12,197 nt of DNA from Burkholderiales bacterium UBA1834 (GCA_002339015.1 DDJC01000005.1:846-13042), one strand, 5' to 3'. Shown: positions 1 through 10,718, numbered from the stretch's first letter. Made by a program: numbers and translations. Notes: a model not told the origin generated them from the letters alone.

Positions 1-496
1 AGCGGAAGGCGAAGAAGCCGAAGATGAAGGCCAGCAGGCCCGGCACCAGCACCACTAGGATCATCTGGGCAATGAAGGATTCGCTGAAGGTCCAGTGCCA
101 GGGCACCTCCTTCCAGTCCAGGAAGACCATGAAATCCGGCAGATCGCTCTTGTAGCTGCCATCGCGGCCGATCTGGCGCATCAGGTACATGCCCATGGCA
201 TAGCCCCCCAGCGCGAAGAACAGGCCATGGCCCAGCGACAGGATGCCGGTGTAGCCCCAGATCAGGTCCATGGCCAGCGCGCAGATGGCGTAGCACATGA
301 TCTTGGCGATCAGCGACAGCGCGTAGTCGGACAGGTGGAACACGCTGTCCGCCGGCACCAGCAGGTTCAGCACGGGGGCCAGCACCACCACGGTGATCAC
401 CGCGGCGATCACGGCCGTCCAGCCCTTGGGGCCCAGTGCGCTGTTGGGCACGGTCGGCACCGCCAGCGTCAGGCTTGGAGAAGTCATTGTTGTCAT
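1..496 (-). CDS. urtC: Urea ABC transporter permease UrtC (N-terminal part, cut by window edge)
   Basis: Reading the minus strand from the ATG at 496 gives 165 codons open to the window edge, beginning MTTMTSPSLTLAV. A membrane segment spans about residues 24-47. It is followed by hydrophobic helices and a LivM-type stretch, LSLGHGLFFALGGYAMG (about residues 90-106), the permease signature of branched-chain amino acid/urea ABC transporters. The hydrophilic loop after it (RQIGRDGSYKSDLPDF) and the position behind urtB point to UrtC rather than LivM. UrtC would be the second inner-membrane subunit pairing with UrtB to pass urea to the cytoplasm. A GAGG ribosome site lies 8 nt before the 496 ATG, favouring it over the in-frame ATG at 487. 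The family is usually about 350-400 residues, so over half is missing beyond base 1. Confidence 0.93.
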   Translation of the reverse strand, partial: MTTMTSPSLTLAVPTVPNSALGPKGWTAVIAAVITVVVLAPVLNLLVPADSVFHLSDYALSLIAKIMCYAICALAMDLIWGYTGILSLGHGLFFALGGYAMGMYLMRQIGRDGSYKSDLPDFMVFLDWKEVPWHWTFSESFIAQMILVVLVPGLLAFIFGFFAFR

Positions 497-559
497 CGTT
501 GGAACCTCAGGAACAACCCATCGCATGCATCAGGCAGGATCAAGCAGGCAGCCAAGAAT

Positions 560-608
560 CCGGCTCCGCCGGTCCTTCGGCTGCGCCCCCTTGAGGGGGC
601 ACGCGAAG
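560..608. repeat. Compound palindrome between urtB and urtC (REP-like)
   Basis: Two adjacent hairpins are visible. The first has CCGGC (560-564) pairing with GCCGG (568-572) around a 3-nt loop. The second has a perfect core, GCCCCC (585-590) against GGGGGC (595-600) with loop TTGA, flanked by outer arms CTTCG (575-579) and CGAAG (604-608). No T-run follows on either strand, so it does not look like an intrinsic terminator. It fills most of the 127-bp urtB-urtC gap. I recall similar CTTCGGCTGCGCCCCCTTGA-type intergenic elements as repeated in Comamonadaceae-like genomes. Whether it is repeated in this genome cannot be seen here. It could stabilise the 3' end of the urtA-urtB message. Confidence 0.6.
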
Positions 609-623
609 CGTGTAGAGGGTGGG

Positions 624-2234
624 TCATGCCTCTCGGCCCTTCATGGCGAACAGGCCCTGCGGACGCTTCTGGATGAAGACCACCACGATGACCAGCACGA
701 AGATCTTGGCCAGCACGGCGCCGGTCCAGCCTTCCAGGAACTTGTTGACCAGCCCCAGACCCATCGCCGCGTACACGGTGCCCGCGATCTGGCCCACGCC
801 GCCCAGCACCACCACCATGAACGAATCCACGATGTAGTTCTGGCCGAGGTCCGGGCCCACGTTGCCGATCTGCGAGAGCGCGCAGCCCGCCAGGCCTGCG
901 ATGCCCGCGCCCAGCGAGAAAGCCATGGTGTCCACGCGGGCCGTGTTCACGCCCATGCAGGAAGCCATCGGGCGGTTCTGCGTCACGCTGCGCACGAACA
1001 GGCCCATGCGCGTCTTGGCGATCAGCAAGGTCATGCCCAGCAGCACCAGGCCGGCGAACACGATGATGGCCATGCGGTTGTAGGGCAGCGTGAGGTTGCT
1101 CAGGATGTCGTAGCCGCCTGAGAGCCAGCCGGGGTTCTCGACCTGCACGTTCTGCGCGCCGAACAGGCTGCGCACGGCCTGCATCAGCACCAGGCTGATG
1201 CCCCAGGAGGCCAGCAGCGTTTCGAGCGGGCGGCCGTAGAGGAAGCGGAACACGCTGCGCTCGAGCACCGCACCCACCACGGCAGACGCCAGGAAGGCCA
1301 TCGGGATGGCCATCAGGATGTACCAGTCGAAGGCGCCCGGAAAGTACTGCCGGAACACGTTCTGCACCACGTAGGTGGCGTACGCGCCAATCATCATCAG
1401 CTCGCCGTGGGCCATGTTGATCACGCCCATCAGGCCGTAGGTGATGGCCAGGCCCAGCGCGGCCAGCAGCAGGATCGACCCCAGGCTGATACCGGTAAAG
1501 ACCACGCCGGCGCGCTCGCCCCAGGCGAGCTTGGTGTTGACGCTGTCCAATGCCGTGCGCAGTGCACTCTGCACTTTGGGGTCGGTTTCGCCGCCATCGG
1601 CCATGCGCTCCATCAGCGTGGCGCGAGCTTCCGGGTTGCCCAGCGAGGCCAGCGCTTCGGCAGCCTCGATCCGGCGGGCCGGGTCGTTCGCGGTCAGCAA
1701 GGCCTTCGCGCGCACGGCGGTCAGGCGCGCCTTGAGCTTGGCATTGGTTTCGGTGCTCAGGGCCTTGTCGATCACCGGCAGCTTGGATTCATCCGCGGCA
1801 CTGGCCAGCGAATCGATGGCTTCCTCGCGCACCGAGGCGTCGGGCGAGGACAGCTTGCCGGCAGCCAGCGCAGCCTCGATCTCGCTGCCCATGCGGGTGT
1901 TGTTCACGACGTCTTCCGCATCGCCGGGCAAGGTGACGGTCTGGCCGGTGGCGGCATCTTTCGCTTCCTCGCCATCGACGATGTAGACCTTCTGGCCGGC
2001 CACCTTCACGCTGTCGGCCATCAGGGCTTCAAGCAGCGTGGTCAGGGCCGGATCCTCGCCTTTGGCCTGCAGCTTCTGCAATGCGGCGATGCGGTCATCG
2101 TTCTCGCCAGCAGACACGGCATAGGCCTCGTCGGCCGTGAGCGCATGGGCGGCACCTTGCCAGAACAGCCCGCCTGCCAGCGCAACAGCGGCCAGCAGCG
2201 AGCGCGTGGTGATGCTCAGTACATCTGTTTTCAC
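624..2234 (-). CDS. urtB: Urea ABC transporter permease UrtB
   Basis: Membrane subunit of the urea importer. With the GTG start at 2234 it is 536 residues, close to the usual length of UrtB, which is longer than LivH because of an extra N-terminal domain. Residues 1-31 form a signal/anchor (positive N-end, hydrophobic core, AHA before LTADEA). Residues about 35-235 are an alanine-rich helical repeat region (HEAT-like) expected outside the membrane. From about 240 the LivH-type permease begins, with ITYGLMGVINMAHGELMMIGAY (split here across 264-285), then further helices and the C-terminal QKRPQGLFAMKGREA. I chose GTG 2234 because AGGA lies 8 nt upstream. A longer in-frame TTG start at 2294 would run through the terminator hairpin and add an unlikely Arg-rich leader. 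It lies 168 bp after urtA and 127 bp before urtC, all in one direction. Confidence 0.95.
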   Translation of the reverse strand: MKTDVLSITTRSLLAAVALAGGLFWQGAAHALTADEAYAVSAGENDDRIAALQKLQAKGEDPALTTLLEALMADSVKVAGQKVYIVDGEEAKDAATGQTVTLPGDAEDVVNNTRMGSEIEAALAAGKLSSPDASVREEAIDSLASAADESKLPVIDKALSTETNAKLKARLTAVRAKALLTANDPARRIEAAEALASLGNPEARATLMERMADGGETDPKVQSALRTALDSVNTKLAWGERAGVVFTGISLGSILLLAALGLAITYGLMGVINMAHGELMMIGAYATYVVQNVFRQYFPGAFDWYILMAIPMAFLASAVVGAVLERSVFRFLYGRPLETLLASWGISLVLMQAVRSLFGAQNVQVENPGWLSGGYDILSNLTLPYNRMAIIVFAGLVLLGMTLLIAKTRMGLFVRSVTQNRPMASCMGVNTARVDTMAFSLGAGIAGLAGCALSQIGNVGPDLGQNYIVDSFMVVVLGGVGQIAGTVYAAMGLGLVNKFLEGWTGAVLAKIFVLVIVVVFIQKRPQGLFAMKGREA

Positions 2235-2265
2235 AGGGTCGTTCCTGTCTTGTGATCTGCGGCGG

Positions 2266-2300
2266 AAAAAAAGACGCCCCCTGGGAACCCCCAAGGGGCG
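2266..2300 (-). terminator. Intrinsic terminator/attenuator after urtA
   Basis: On the minus-strand transcript an 11-bp stem (arms 2290-2300 and 2275-2285, loop of 4 nt at 2286-2289) is followed by TC and then seven T (complement of 2266-2272). The only imperfect pair (2281/2294) is a G-U wobble in the minus-strand RNA but a C-A mismatch in the plus-strand RNA. This fits a terminator working in the direction of urtA transcription. It lies about 100 nt downstream of the urtA stop and about 30 nt before the urtB start. The likely effect is to end most transcripts after urtA, giving more binding protein than membrane subunits, with partial read-through to urtB and urtC. Confidence 0.85.
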
Positions 2301-2402
2301 AACCGCTCTGCTTCAAGGTTCAGCCCGTCTGGGCCTGGGCGTAGGCATTCAAGCCCTGCTCAGGCCCGCACGAGGACGGGCACTCGCTCGCTTTCCGGGC
2401 GA

Positions 2403-3677
2403 TCAGTTTTCCGGCTCATCCTTCTTCTTGTCGTTGCCGGGGATGTACGGGCTCCAGGGTTGGGCCTTGACCGGGCCCGGGGTCTTCCAGACCACCTTGA
2501 ACTGGCCGTCGGCCTTGACTTCACCGATGAACACGGGCTTGTGCAGGTGATGGTTCTTCTCGTCCATCTTGGACATGAAGCCGCCCGGTGCCGGGAAGGT
2601 CTGGCCAGCCATGGCCGCGATCACCTTGTCGGTGTCGGTGGTGCCGGCCTTCTTGACGGCCTGGGCCCACATGTTGATGCCGATGTAGGTGGCTTCCATC
2701 GGGTCGTTGGTCAGGGGCTTGTCCTTGTGGCCGGCGATGTTCTTGGCCTTGGCATAAGCCGTCCACTTCTTGATGAACTCGGCGTTGGTCGGGTTCTTGA
2801 TGCTCATGAAGTAGTTCCAGGCGGCCAGGTGGCCGACCAGGGGCTTGGTGTCCACGCCACGCAGCTCTTCTTCACCCACGGAGAAGGCGACCACAGGCAC
2901 ATCCTTGGCCTTCAGGCCCTGGTTGCCCAGTTCCTTGTAGAAAGGCACGTTGGAGTCACCATTGATGGTGGAGACCACGGCCGTCTTCTTGCCTTCGGAC
3001 GAGAACTTCTTGATCTTGGCGATGATGGTCTGGTAATCCGAGTGACCGAAGGGGGTGTACTCCTCCATGATGTCGGCATCGGCCACGCCCTTGGACTTCA
3101 GGAAGGCGCGCAGGATCTTGTTGGTGGTGCGGGGGTACACGTAGTCGGTACCCAGCAGCACGAAGCGCTTGGCCGAGCCGCCGTCCTTGCTCATCAGGTA
3201 CTCCACCGCGGGGATGGCCTGCTGGTTGGGGGCCGCGCCGGTGTAGAACACGTTCTTCTCGAGCTCTTCACCTTCGTACTGCACGGGGTAGAACAGCAGG
3301 CCGTTGTTTTCCTTGTAGACCGGCAGCACCGACTTGCGCGACACCGAGGTCCAGCAGCCGAAGGTCACGGCAACCTTGTCCTGCGTCAGCAGTTGCTTGG
3401 CCTTCTCGGCGAACAGGGGCCAGTTGGAGGCTGGGTCCACGACCACGGGCTCGAGCTTCTTGCCCAGCAGGCCGCCCTTGGCGTTGATCTCGTCAATGGC
3501 CATCAGCACGGTGTCCTTGAGCACCGTTTCGGAGATGGCCATCGTGCCCGACAGCGAGTGCAGCACGCCGACCTTGATGGTGTCGGCGGCTTGCGCCAGG
3601 GTGCTGAATGCGAGGCCGGCCACGCCCAGGGCGACGGCGGACAGCGATTGGACGGCGCTGCGACGGGAAATGGTCAT
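2403..3677 (-). CDS. urtA: Urea ABC transporter substrate-binding protein UrtA
   Basis: Periplasmic binding protein that captures urea and delivers it to UrtBC. It has 424 residues, the normal size for UrtA. Residues 1-30 are a signal peptide with a twin arginine (SRRSAVQ) and cleavage expected after AQA; the RR is suggestive of Tat but lacks the consensus F-L-K. The mature part opens DTIKVGVLHSLSGTMAISE, the type 1 periplasmic fold typical of UrtA/AmiC/LivJ. UrtA-like stretches include FGCWTSVSRKSVLPV, LFYPVQYEGEE and GTDYVYPRTTNK, and the chain ends WKTPGPVKAQPWSPYIPG. The start at 3677 has AAAGGAG 9 nt upstream. It is first gene of the urt operon. Related proteins bind short amides, so urea specificity is inferred from sequence type and the nearby urease genes. 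Confidence 0.96.
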   Translation of the reverse strand: MTISRRSAVQSLSAVALGVAGLAFSTLAQAADTIKVGVLHSLSGTMAISETVLKDTVLMAIDEINAKGGLLGKKLEPVVVDPASNWPLFAEKAKQLLTQDKVAVTFGCWTSVSRKSVLPVYKENNGLLFYPVQYEGEELEKNVFYTGAAPNQQAIPAVEYLMSKDGGSAKRFVLLGTDYVYPRTTNKILRAFLKSKGVADADIMEEYTPFGHSDYQTIIAKIKKFSSEGKKTAVVSTINGDSNVPFYKELGNQGLKAKDVPVVAFSVGEEELRGVDTKPLVGHLAAWNYFMSIKNPTNAEFIKKWTAYAKAKNIAGHKDKPLTNDPMEATYIGINMWAQAVKKAGTTDTDKVIAAMAGQTFPAPGGFMSKMDEKNHHLHKPVFIGEVKADGQFKVVWKTPGPVKAQPWSPYIPGNDKKKDEPEN

Positions 3678-3703
3678 GAGAAGGCGCTCCTTTGAAGCGG
3701 TGA

Positions 3704-3732
3704 TGGATAGCAGTGGGATGTATGCTTGTCAC
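3704..3732 (-). promoter_or_regulatory. Candidate sigma-70 promoter for urtA
   Basis: Minus strand: GTGACA (complement of 3727-3732, 5/6 to TTGACA), a 17-bp spacer, then TATCCA (complement of 3704-3709), preceded by TGC as an extended -10. Transcription would start near 3697, leaving a short leader containing the AAAGGAG ribosome site. The -10 matches only three of six bases, so this is a reasonable candidate and not a certainty. Confidence 0.45.
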
Positions 3733-3807
3733 CCGATCTGACCGGCTTGCCCTGCAGGCCTTGTCGATCGGATGCGTTCAGTGTGCCCACCGCCTCGCAG
3801 GAGCGGA

Positions 3808-3825
3808 ATACGCCACATGGCGTAT
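3808..3825. promoter_or_regulatory. 18-bp perfect palindrome, candidate operator between urtA and the divergent gene
   Basis: ATACGCCA-CA-TGGCGTAT: two 8-bp arms in perfect inverted repeat with a 2-bp spacer, in the 189-bp divergent region. Its centre is about 140 bp upstream of the urtA ATG and about 50 bp upstream of the GTG of the divergent gene. The size and symmetry suit a dimeric helix-turn-helix regulator. The LuxR-type response regulator in this window is a candidate binder, by inference only. I saw no second full copy in the window. A class II activator position for the plus-strand gene is also possible. Confidence 0.6.
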
Positions 3826-3841
3826 CGGTGCCCTCCCGGCC

Positions 3842-3869
3842 ACGGCGCCGTTAGACTGACGGCGCCGTG
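3842..3869 (+). promoter_or_regulatory. Paired self-complementary decamers with -10-like element over a leaderless GTG start
   Basis: ACGGCGCCGT, itself palindromic, occurs at 3842-3851 and again at 3860-3869, 18 bp apart centre to centre. The eight bases between them hold TAGACT (overlapping 3852-3857), a possible -10 hexamer. The second copy contains the GTG start (3867-3869) of the plus-strand gene. No ribosome-binding purine run precedes that GTG, so transcription from this -10 would give a leaderless or nearly leaderless message. No good -35 is seen at the right distance, consistent with activator dependence. Confidence 0.4.
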
Positions 3870-4622
3870 AACGACACCACCCCAGAAACACCCCGCCTGC
3901 ACGCCAACCGGCAGACCGTCTCGCTGAGCTTCGAGACCTCGCTGATCCAGAGCAGCATGCGGCTGGAAGCGCCCGACGAGCTGGTGCTGGACTACACCCG
4001 CTCGATGATGGGCTTTTTGTTGCTGGCCCCCGCGCCGCGCAGCGTGCTGATGATCGGACTGGGTGGGGGCTCCATGCTCAAGTACCTGCACCGGCACGTA
4101 CCCGAGGCAGACCTCACCGCCGTGGAGATCCACCCCGGCGTGATCGAGCTGCGCGACGAGTTCCACATACCGCCGGACAGCGAGCGTCTGCGCATCGTGT
4201 GCGCCGATGGCGCCCAGTTCGTGGCCCAGCCGCCGCAGGCCTACGATCTGATCCTGGTGGATGGCTTCACCGGCGAAGGCCTGCCCGAGGCGCTGTGCTC
4301 AAAGCGCTTCTACACGCATTGCCGCCAGGCTTTGACACCGCAGGGCCTGCTGGTGGCCAATGTGCAGGCCGACACTGACGCAACACGCCAGATCATCAAG
4401 CGCCTGGACCAAACCTTCGACGGCGGCCTCATCACCATCGAATCGACCGAAGGCGGCAACGAGATCGTCTTCGCAGGCAGTCACACCACGTTCAGCCAGG
4501 CTCTGGCAGGATTCGACACATGCTGGTCGGCTCTGCCCGCCGTGCACCAGGACACCCTGGCCGCCTGCTCCACCCGGGTGCAAGGCGCCCTGATCAAGAT
4601 GAGGCGGCCGCCCCCACGCTGA
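3867..4622 (+). CDS. Spermidine-synthase-like protein (SAM-methyltransferase fold)
   Basis: A 251-residue protein of the spermine/spermidine-synthase-like group. The Rossmann motif I is VLMIGLGGGSM (residues 60-70), followed by the acidic motif AVEIHPGVIEL (E87) and CADGAQF (112-118), with the catalytic-loop position reading LVDGFTG (130-136). True aminopropyltransferases carry a D-(S/T)-x-D-P type motif there. Its absence argues against spermidine synthesis, so a small-molecule transferase role remains open. The N-terminus (about residues 16-50: TVSLSFETSLIQSSMRL) matches the usual start of this group, which supports the GTG at 3867 despite having no ribosome site. The next in-frame ATG is codon 31 (3957). 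The stop overlaps the ribosome site of the NUDIX gene, so the two are co-transcribed. Divergent from urtA; no known urea role. Confidence 0.82.
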   Translation: MNDTTPETPRLHANRQTVSLSFETSLIQSSMRLEAPDELVLDYTRSMMGFLLLAPAPRSVLMIGLGGGSMLKYLHRHVPEADLTAVEIHPGVIELRDEFHIPPDSERLRIVCADGAQFVAQPPQAYDLILVDGFTGEGLPEALCSKRFYTHCRQALTPQGLLVANVQADTDATRQIIKRLDQTFDGGLITIESTEGGNEIVFAGSHTTFSQALAGFDTCWSALPAVHQDTLAACSTRVQGALIKMRRPPPR

Positions 4623-4633
4623 GGAGAACCACG

Positions 4634-5152
4634 ATGGCCTTCACCTACTGCCCGCAATGCGCCAAGCCCCTGCAGCCCAAGCTGGATCTGGGCGTGACAC
4701 GGCACGCCTGCCCGGATGATGTCTGCGGCTACACCCACTGGGACAACCCGACGCCGGTGGTGGCTGCCGTGGTCGAGCACGAAGGCCACCTCATCCTGGC
4801 GCGCAACAAGGCCTGGGCAGCCCCGTTCTACGCGCTGATCACCGGCTTCCTGGAGAAGACCGACCCCAGCCCCGAAGAAGCTGTGGCCCGCGAGGTGGAG
4901 GAAGAGCTGAACCTGCAGGCCACGGGCGTGAACTTCATCGGCCACTACCGCTTCGAGCGCATGAACCAGATCATCATCGCTTACCACGTGCCGGCCACTG
5001 GCACCATCGTGCTGGGTGATGAACTGGCTGACTACAAGCGCATCGAGCCGGCCCGGGCGCGCTACTGGCCGGTCGCCACTGGCCTGGCCTTGCGCGACTG
5101 GCTCATCTCGCAAGGCCACACGCCCCAGGCGCTGGATTCGCCCAAGCCCTGA
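4634..5152 (+). CDS. NUDIX hydrolase with N-terminal zinc ribbon
   Basis: A 172-residue protein. A zinc ribbon is formed by C6-x2-C9 and C26-x4-C31, as in NudC-type NUDIX enzymes. The NUDIX box follows at residues 71-94 (GFLEKTD...REVEEELNL). The metal-binding REVEEE core (86-91) is intact, but the box is one residue longer than G-x5-E-x7-REUxEExGU, with D for the first E and N for the late G. NUDIX enzymes split nucleoside diphosphates linked to another group; the substrate here cannot be read, with NADH-like or ADP-linked compounds possible. At 172 residues it lacks the extra N-terminal domain of full-length NudC. Start ATG 4634 has GAGGAG 7 nt upstream, overlapping the stop of the preceding gene. 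It converges with the glycosyltransferase gene, with 24 bp between stops. Confidence 0.88.
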   Translation: MAFTYCPQCAKPLQPKLDLGVTRHACPDDVCGYTHWDNPTPVVAAVVEHEGHLILARNKAWAAPFYALITGFLEKTDPSPEEAVAREVEEELNLQATGVNFIGHYRFERMNQIIIAYHVPATGTIVLGDELADYKRIEPARARYWPVATGLALRDWLISQGHTPQALDSPKP

Positions 5153-5176
5153 AGAACCTCAGGCTGCCGGGGCGTT

Positions 5177-5902
5177 TCAGCGCTCCACGTCGTACCAGTA
5201 CTGATCCGCAGCACGGCGGTCGTGCCCGTCGAACATGCGCCGCACCATGGCTGGATTGCGCACCAGGTACCAGTCGCCAAAATGGTCGAACTTGCGGCAC
5301 GAGGTGATGATGCCGCCGCGCCAGAGTGTGCCGAAACGCTGCCCACGCGTCTTGCCCAGCGCCTTGAGGCGCACGGCGAAGTCCACATCCTCCACGCTGA
5401 CCATGCGCTCGTCGAAGCCACCGATCGCCTCGAAGGCCTCGCGCTGGCACCAGAACATGCCCGCCGAGATGCCCTTGTCGATCACATGGCGCGCCACCAC
5501 AAACCCGGTGAGCACGATGCCCAGCGACCAGCGCTCCGGCCAGATGGCGGCGCCACCACCCACATAGCGCTCATCGTGTACATGCCGCATCAACTCGCCC
5601 ATGGTGTGCGGCTGCATCCAGCTGTCGGCGTCAATGGTGGCCAGGGCACGGGCCGTGCCGCCCCGCACGGCCGCGTTGCGCACAGCCGCGATGCACTTGC
5701 GTTCTTCCGCCACGCAACGGGCGCCCAGCGATTGGGCGATGGCCTGGGTGCGGTCGGTGCAGCGGTTCAAGGCCACGACGACTTCGGCATTCACGCGCGC
5801 ACGCTGCGCAGACAGGAACACGCTCTCGATGCAGTGACCGATGTAGCGCTCTTCGTCATGGGCCGGAATGGCGATGGAGATGTCGGGCGGGGGCGTCGTC
5901 AT
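5177..5902 (-). CDS. Family 2 glycosyltransferase (GT-A fold)
   Basis: 241 residues. The N-terminus ISIAIPAHDEERYIGHCIESV (8-28, read in two parts) is the GT2 nucleotide-sugar-binding start. A DAD motif (91-93) is the metal/UDP-sugar DxD. GGFDERMVSVEDVDFAVRL (161-179) holds the ED acceptor/catalytic region. There is no membrane helix, so it is a soluble or peripheral enzyme that transfers a sugar to an unknown acceptor. It lies 56 bp downstream of the response regulator on the same strand and may be read through from it. No clear ribosome site precedes the ATG at 5902, but the protein start fits the family well. No other polysaccharide genes are in the window, so the pathway is unknown. Confidence 0.88.
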   Translation of the reverse strand: MTTPPPDISIAIPAHDEERYIGHCIESVFLSAQRARVNAEVVVALNRCTDRTQAIAQSLGARCVAEERKCIAAVRNAAVRGGTARALATIDADSWMQPHTMGELMRHVHDERYVGGGAAIWPERWSLGIVLTGFVVARHVIDKGISAGMFWCQREAFEAIGGFDERMVSVEDVDFAVRLKALGKTRGQRFGTLWRGGIITSCRKFDHFGDWYLVRNPAMVRRMFDGHDRRAADQYWYDVER

Positions 5903-5958
5903 GCGCGGTCGGGTCAGCGTGGCGATGCCGCACTGTAACGCCTGGCGGCAAGCCCCTC

Positions 5959-6918
5959 TCAGCGCATCTTGAGCTGCGCCACCCGGCTCATGGCCAGGCC
6001 GGCGGCGGCGGTGCGTGTCTCCACGCCCAGCTTGGCGAACACGTGCTCCAGCTGCTTCTTGACGGTGGCCGGACTGCTGCCCAGGATGTCACCGATGTCG
6101 CGGTTGGTCTTGCCGCGCACCACCCAGTACAGCACCTCGCCCTCGCGGGCGGTGAGCTTGAACTCCTGCGTGAGCGCGTCGATGGCGGCCTGGTCGGAGC
6201 TTTCCTGCATCACCAGCAGCCATTCGTCGTCGCCCGTCGGCTCGTGCAAGGCGAAACTCAGGCGGCGGCCAGCCTGGTTCACGGTCCAGGTGGGTGCAGG
6301 CGTGGTCGGGGGCGGCAGCGAACCGTCGGGGCCTGGCTTGGGTGCTACCTGCTGCAGCCAGTCGGCCAGCTCGGCCGGCGCCACGGATTCGGGCGTGTCG
6401 AAATAGCTCTGCAGCAGTTTGCGCGCCAGCGGCGTCTGCCACAGCACGCGGCCATCGCTCACGCGCACCGTCAGCGAGGCATGTCCGAAGGCATCGAGCG
6501 CATTGCGGGCCTGCCGTGCCTGGCGGGCGCTCTGCATGTGCGCTTCGATACGGGCCAGCACCTCGCGCGGGCGGATGGGCTTGACCACGTAGTCCACACC
6601 ACCGGCCTGGAAGGCAGCCACCACGTGCTCCGTCTCGCTCAGGCCCGTCATGAAGACGATGGGGATGTGGCTGGTCTCGGGCAGCGCCTTCAGCCGCCGC
6701 GCCACCTCGAAACCGTCCATGCCGGGCATCAGCGCATCGAGCAGGATGATGTCGGGCACGGCCTGCGTGGCGCGCTGCAAGGCGGCCTCGCCATGGGTGG
6801 CCACCAGCACGGTGTAGCCTTCTTCGTCGAGTGCATCGTGCAGCAGCGACAGGTTGTCCGGCACATCGTCGACGATGAGCACGACATCGGTGCGGCTGCG
6901 GTCGAGGCGGTCGAACAT
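5959..6918 (-). CDS. LuxR-type response regulator (REC - PAS-like - HTH)
   Basis: From ATG 6918 it is 319 residues. Receiver domain about 11-125: acidic pair D17/D18, phospho-acceptor D61 in LLDALMPGMDG, T91 and K113 (VVKPI), all conserved. A middle segment about 135-240 (DAFGHASLTVRVSDGRVLW..., ending LSFALHEPTGDDEWLLVMQE) looks PAS-like and is unusual between a receiver and a LuxR HTH. The C-terminal LuxR/FixJ HTH is 253-309 (LTAREGEVLYWVVRGKTN; recognition helix about 282-297). It would be the DNA-binding partner of the large kinase, whose stop is 55 bp upstream. An in-frame GTG at 7008 would add 30 residues and overlap the kinase end; neither start has a good ribosome site. Likely targets are urt and ure, inferred from position. 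Confidence 0.93.
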   Translation of the reverse strand: MFDRLDRSRTDVVLIVDDVPDNLSLLHDALDEEGYTVLVATHGEAALQRATQAVPDIILLDALMPGMDGFEVARRLKALPETSHIPIVFMTGLSETEHVVAAFQAGGVDYVVKPIRPREVLARIEAHMQSARQARQARNALDAFGHASLTVRVSDGRVLWQTPLARKLLQSYFDTPESVAPAELADWLQQVAPKPGPDGSLPPPTTPAPTWTVNQAGRRLSFALHEPTGDDEWLLVMQESSDQAAIDALTQEFKLTAREGEVLYWVVRGKTNRDIGDILGSSPATVKKQLEHVFAKLGVETRTAAAGLAMSRVAQLKMR

Positions 6919-6973
6919 GGTGGAAGGCGGCAGGCGGTGTGGCGAAACGTGCAACGAACCCGCAACGCGGTCG

Positions 6974-10645
<3,672 letters not shown>

Positions 10646-10718
10646 GATGGAGGCTCGAGCCGCGCCATCATCGCAAATTCGATGCCGCCGCCCCCATGGT
10701 CCGCACAGAGAACGTCCA
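10646..10718. promoter_or_regulatory. 73-bp divergent region between the kinase gene and ureA
   Basis: This short gap must hold the 5' signals of both operons unless their promoters lie in neighbouring genes. It contains a perfect 10-bp palindrome GGCTCGAGCC (10652-10661) and an inverted repeat CATCG-6-CGATG (10669-10684). No convincing -35/-10 pair, sigma-54 site or copy of the urtA-side 18-bp palindrome is visible. Confidence 0.35.

Noticed and set aside
2460..3695. A 411-codon plus-strand frame opposite urtA
   Set aside because: It is an antisense shadow of urtA with low-complexity composition; UrtA is unmistakable on the minus strand.
3773..3788. Sigma-54 promoter for urtA on the minus strand
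   Set aside because: GGGCAC-N5-ACGC keeps the GG and GC at the right distance but misses three other consensus bases, and no NtrC site is nearby. The sigma-70-like site closer to the gene is at least as good.
3678..3866. Guanidine-I (ykkC) riboswitch before urtA
   Set aside because: Such riboswitches precede some urea-like transporter operons, but the conserved cores are absent from the minus-strand leader.
4520..5152. Longer NUDIX start at 4520
   Set aside because: It would overlap the preceding gene by about 100 bp and add a Pro/Arg-rich leader; ATG 4634 has a strong GAGGAG and begins at the zinc ribbon.
5153..5176. Shared terminator between the convergent NUDIX and glycosyltransferase genes
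   Set aside because: The 24-bp gap has no stable stem followed by a T-run on either strand.
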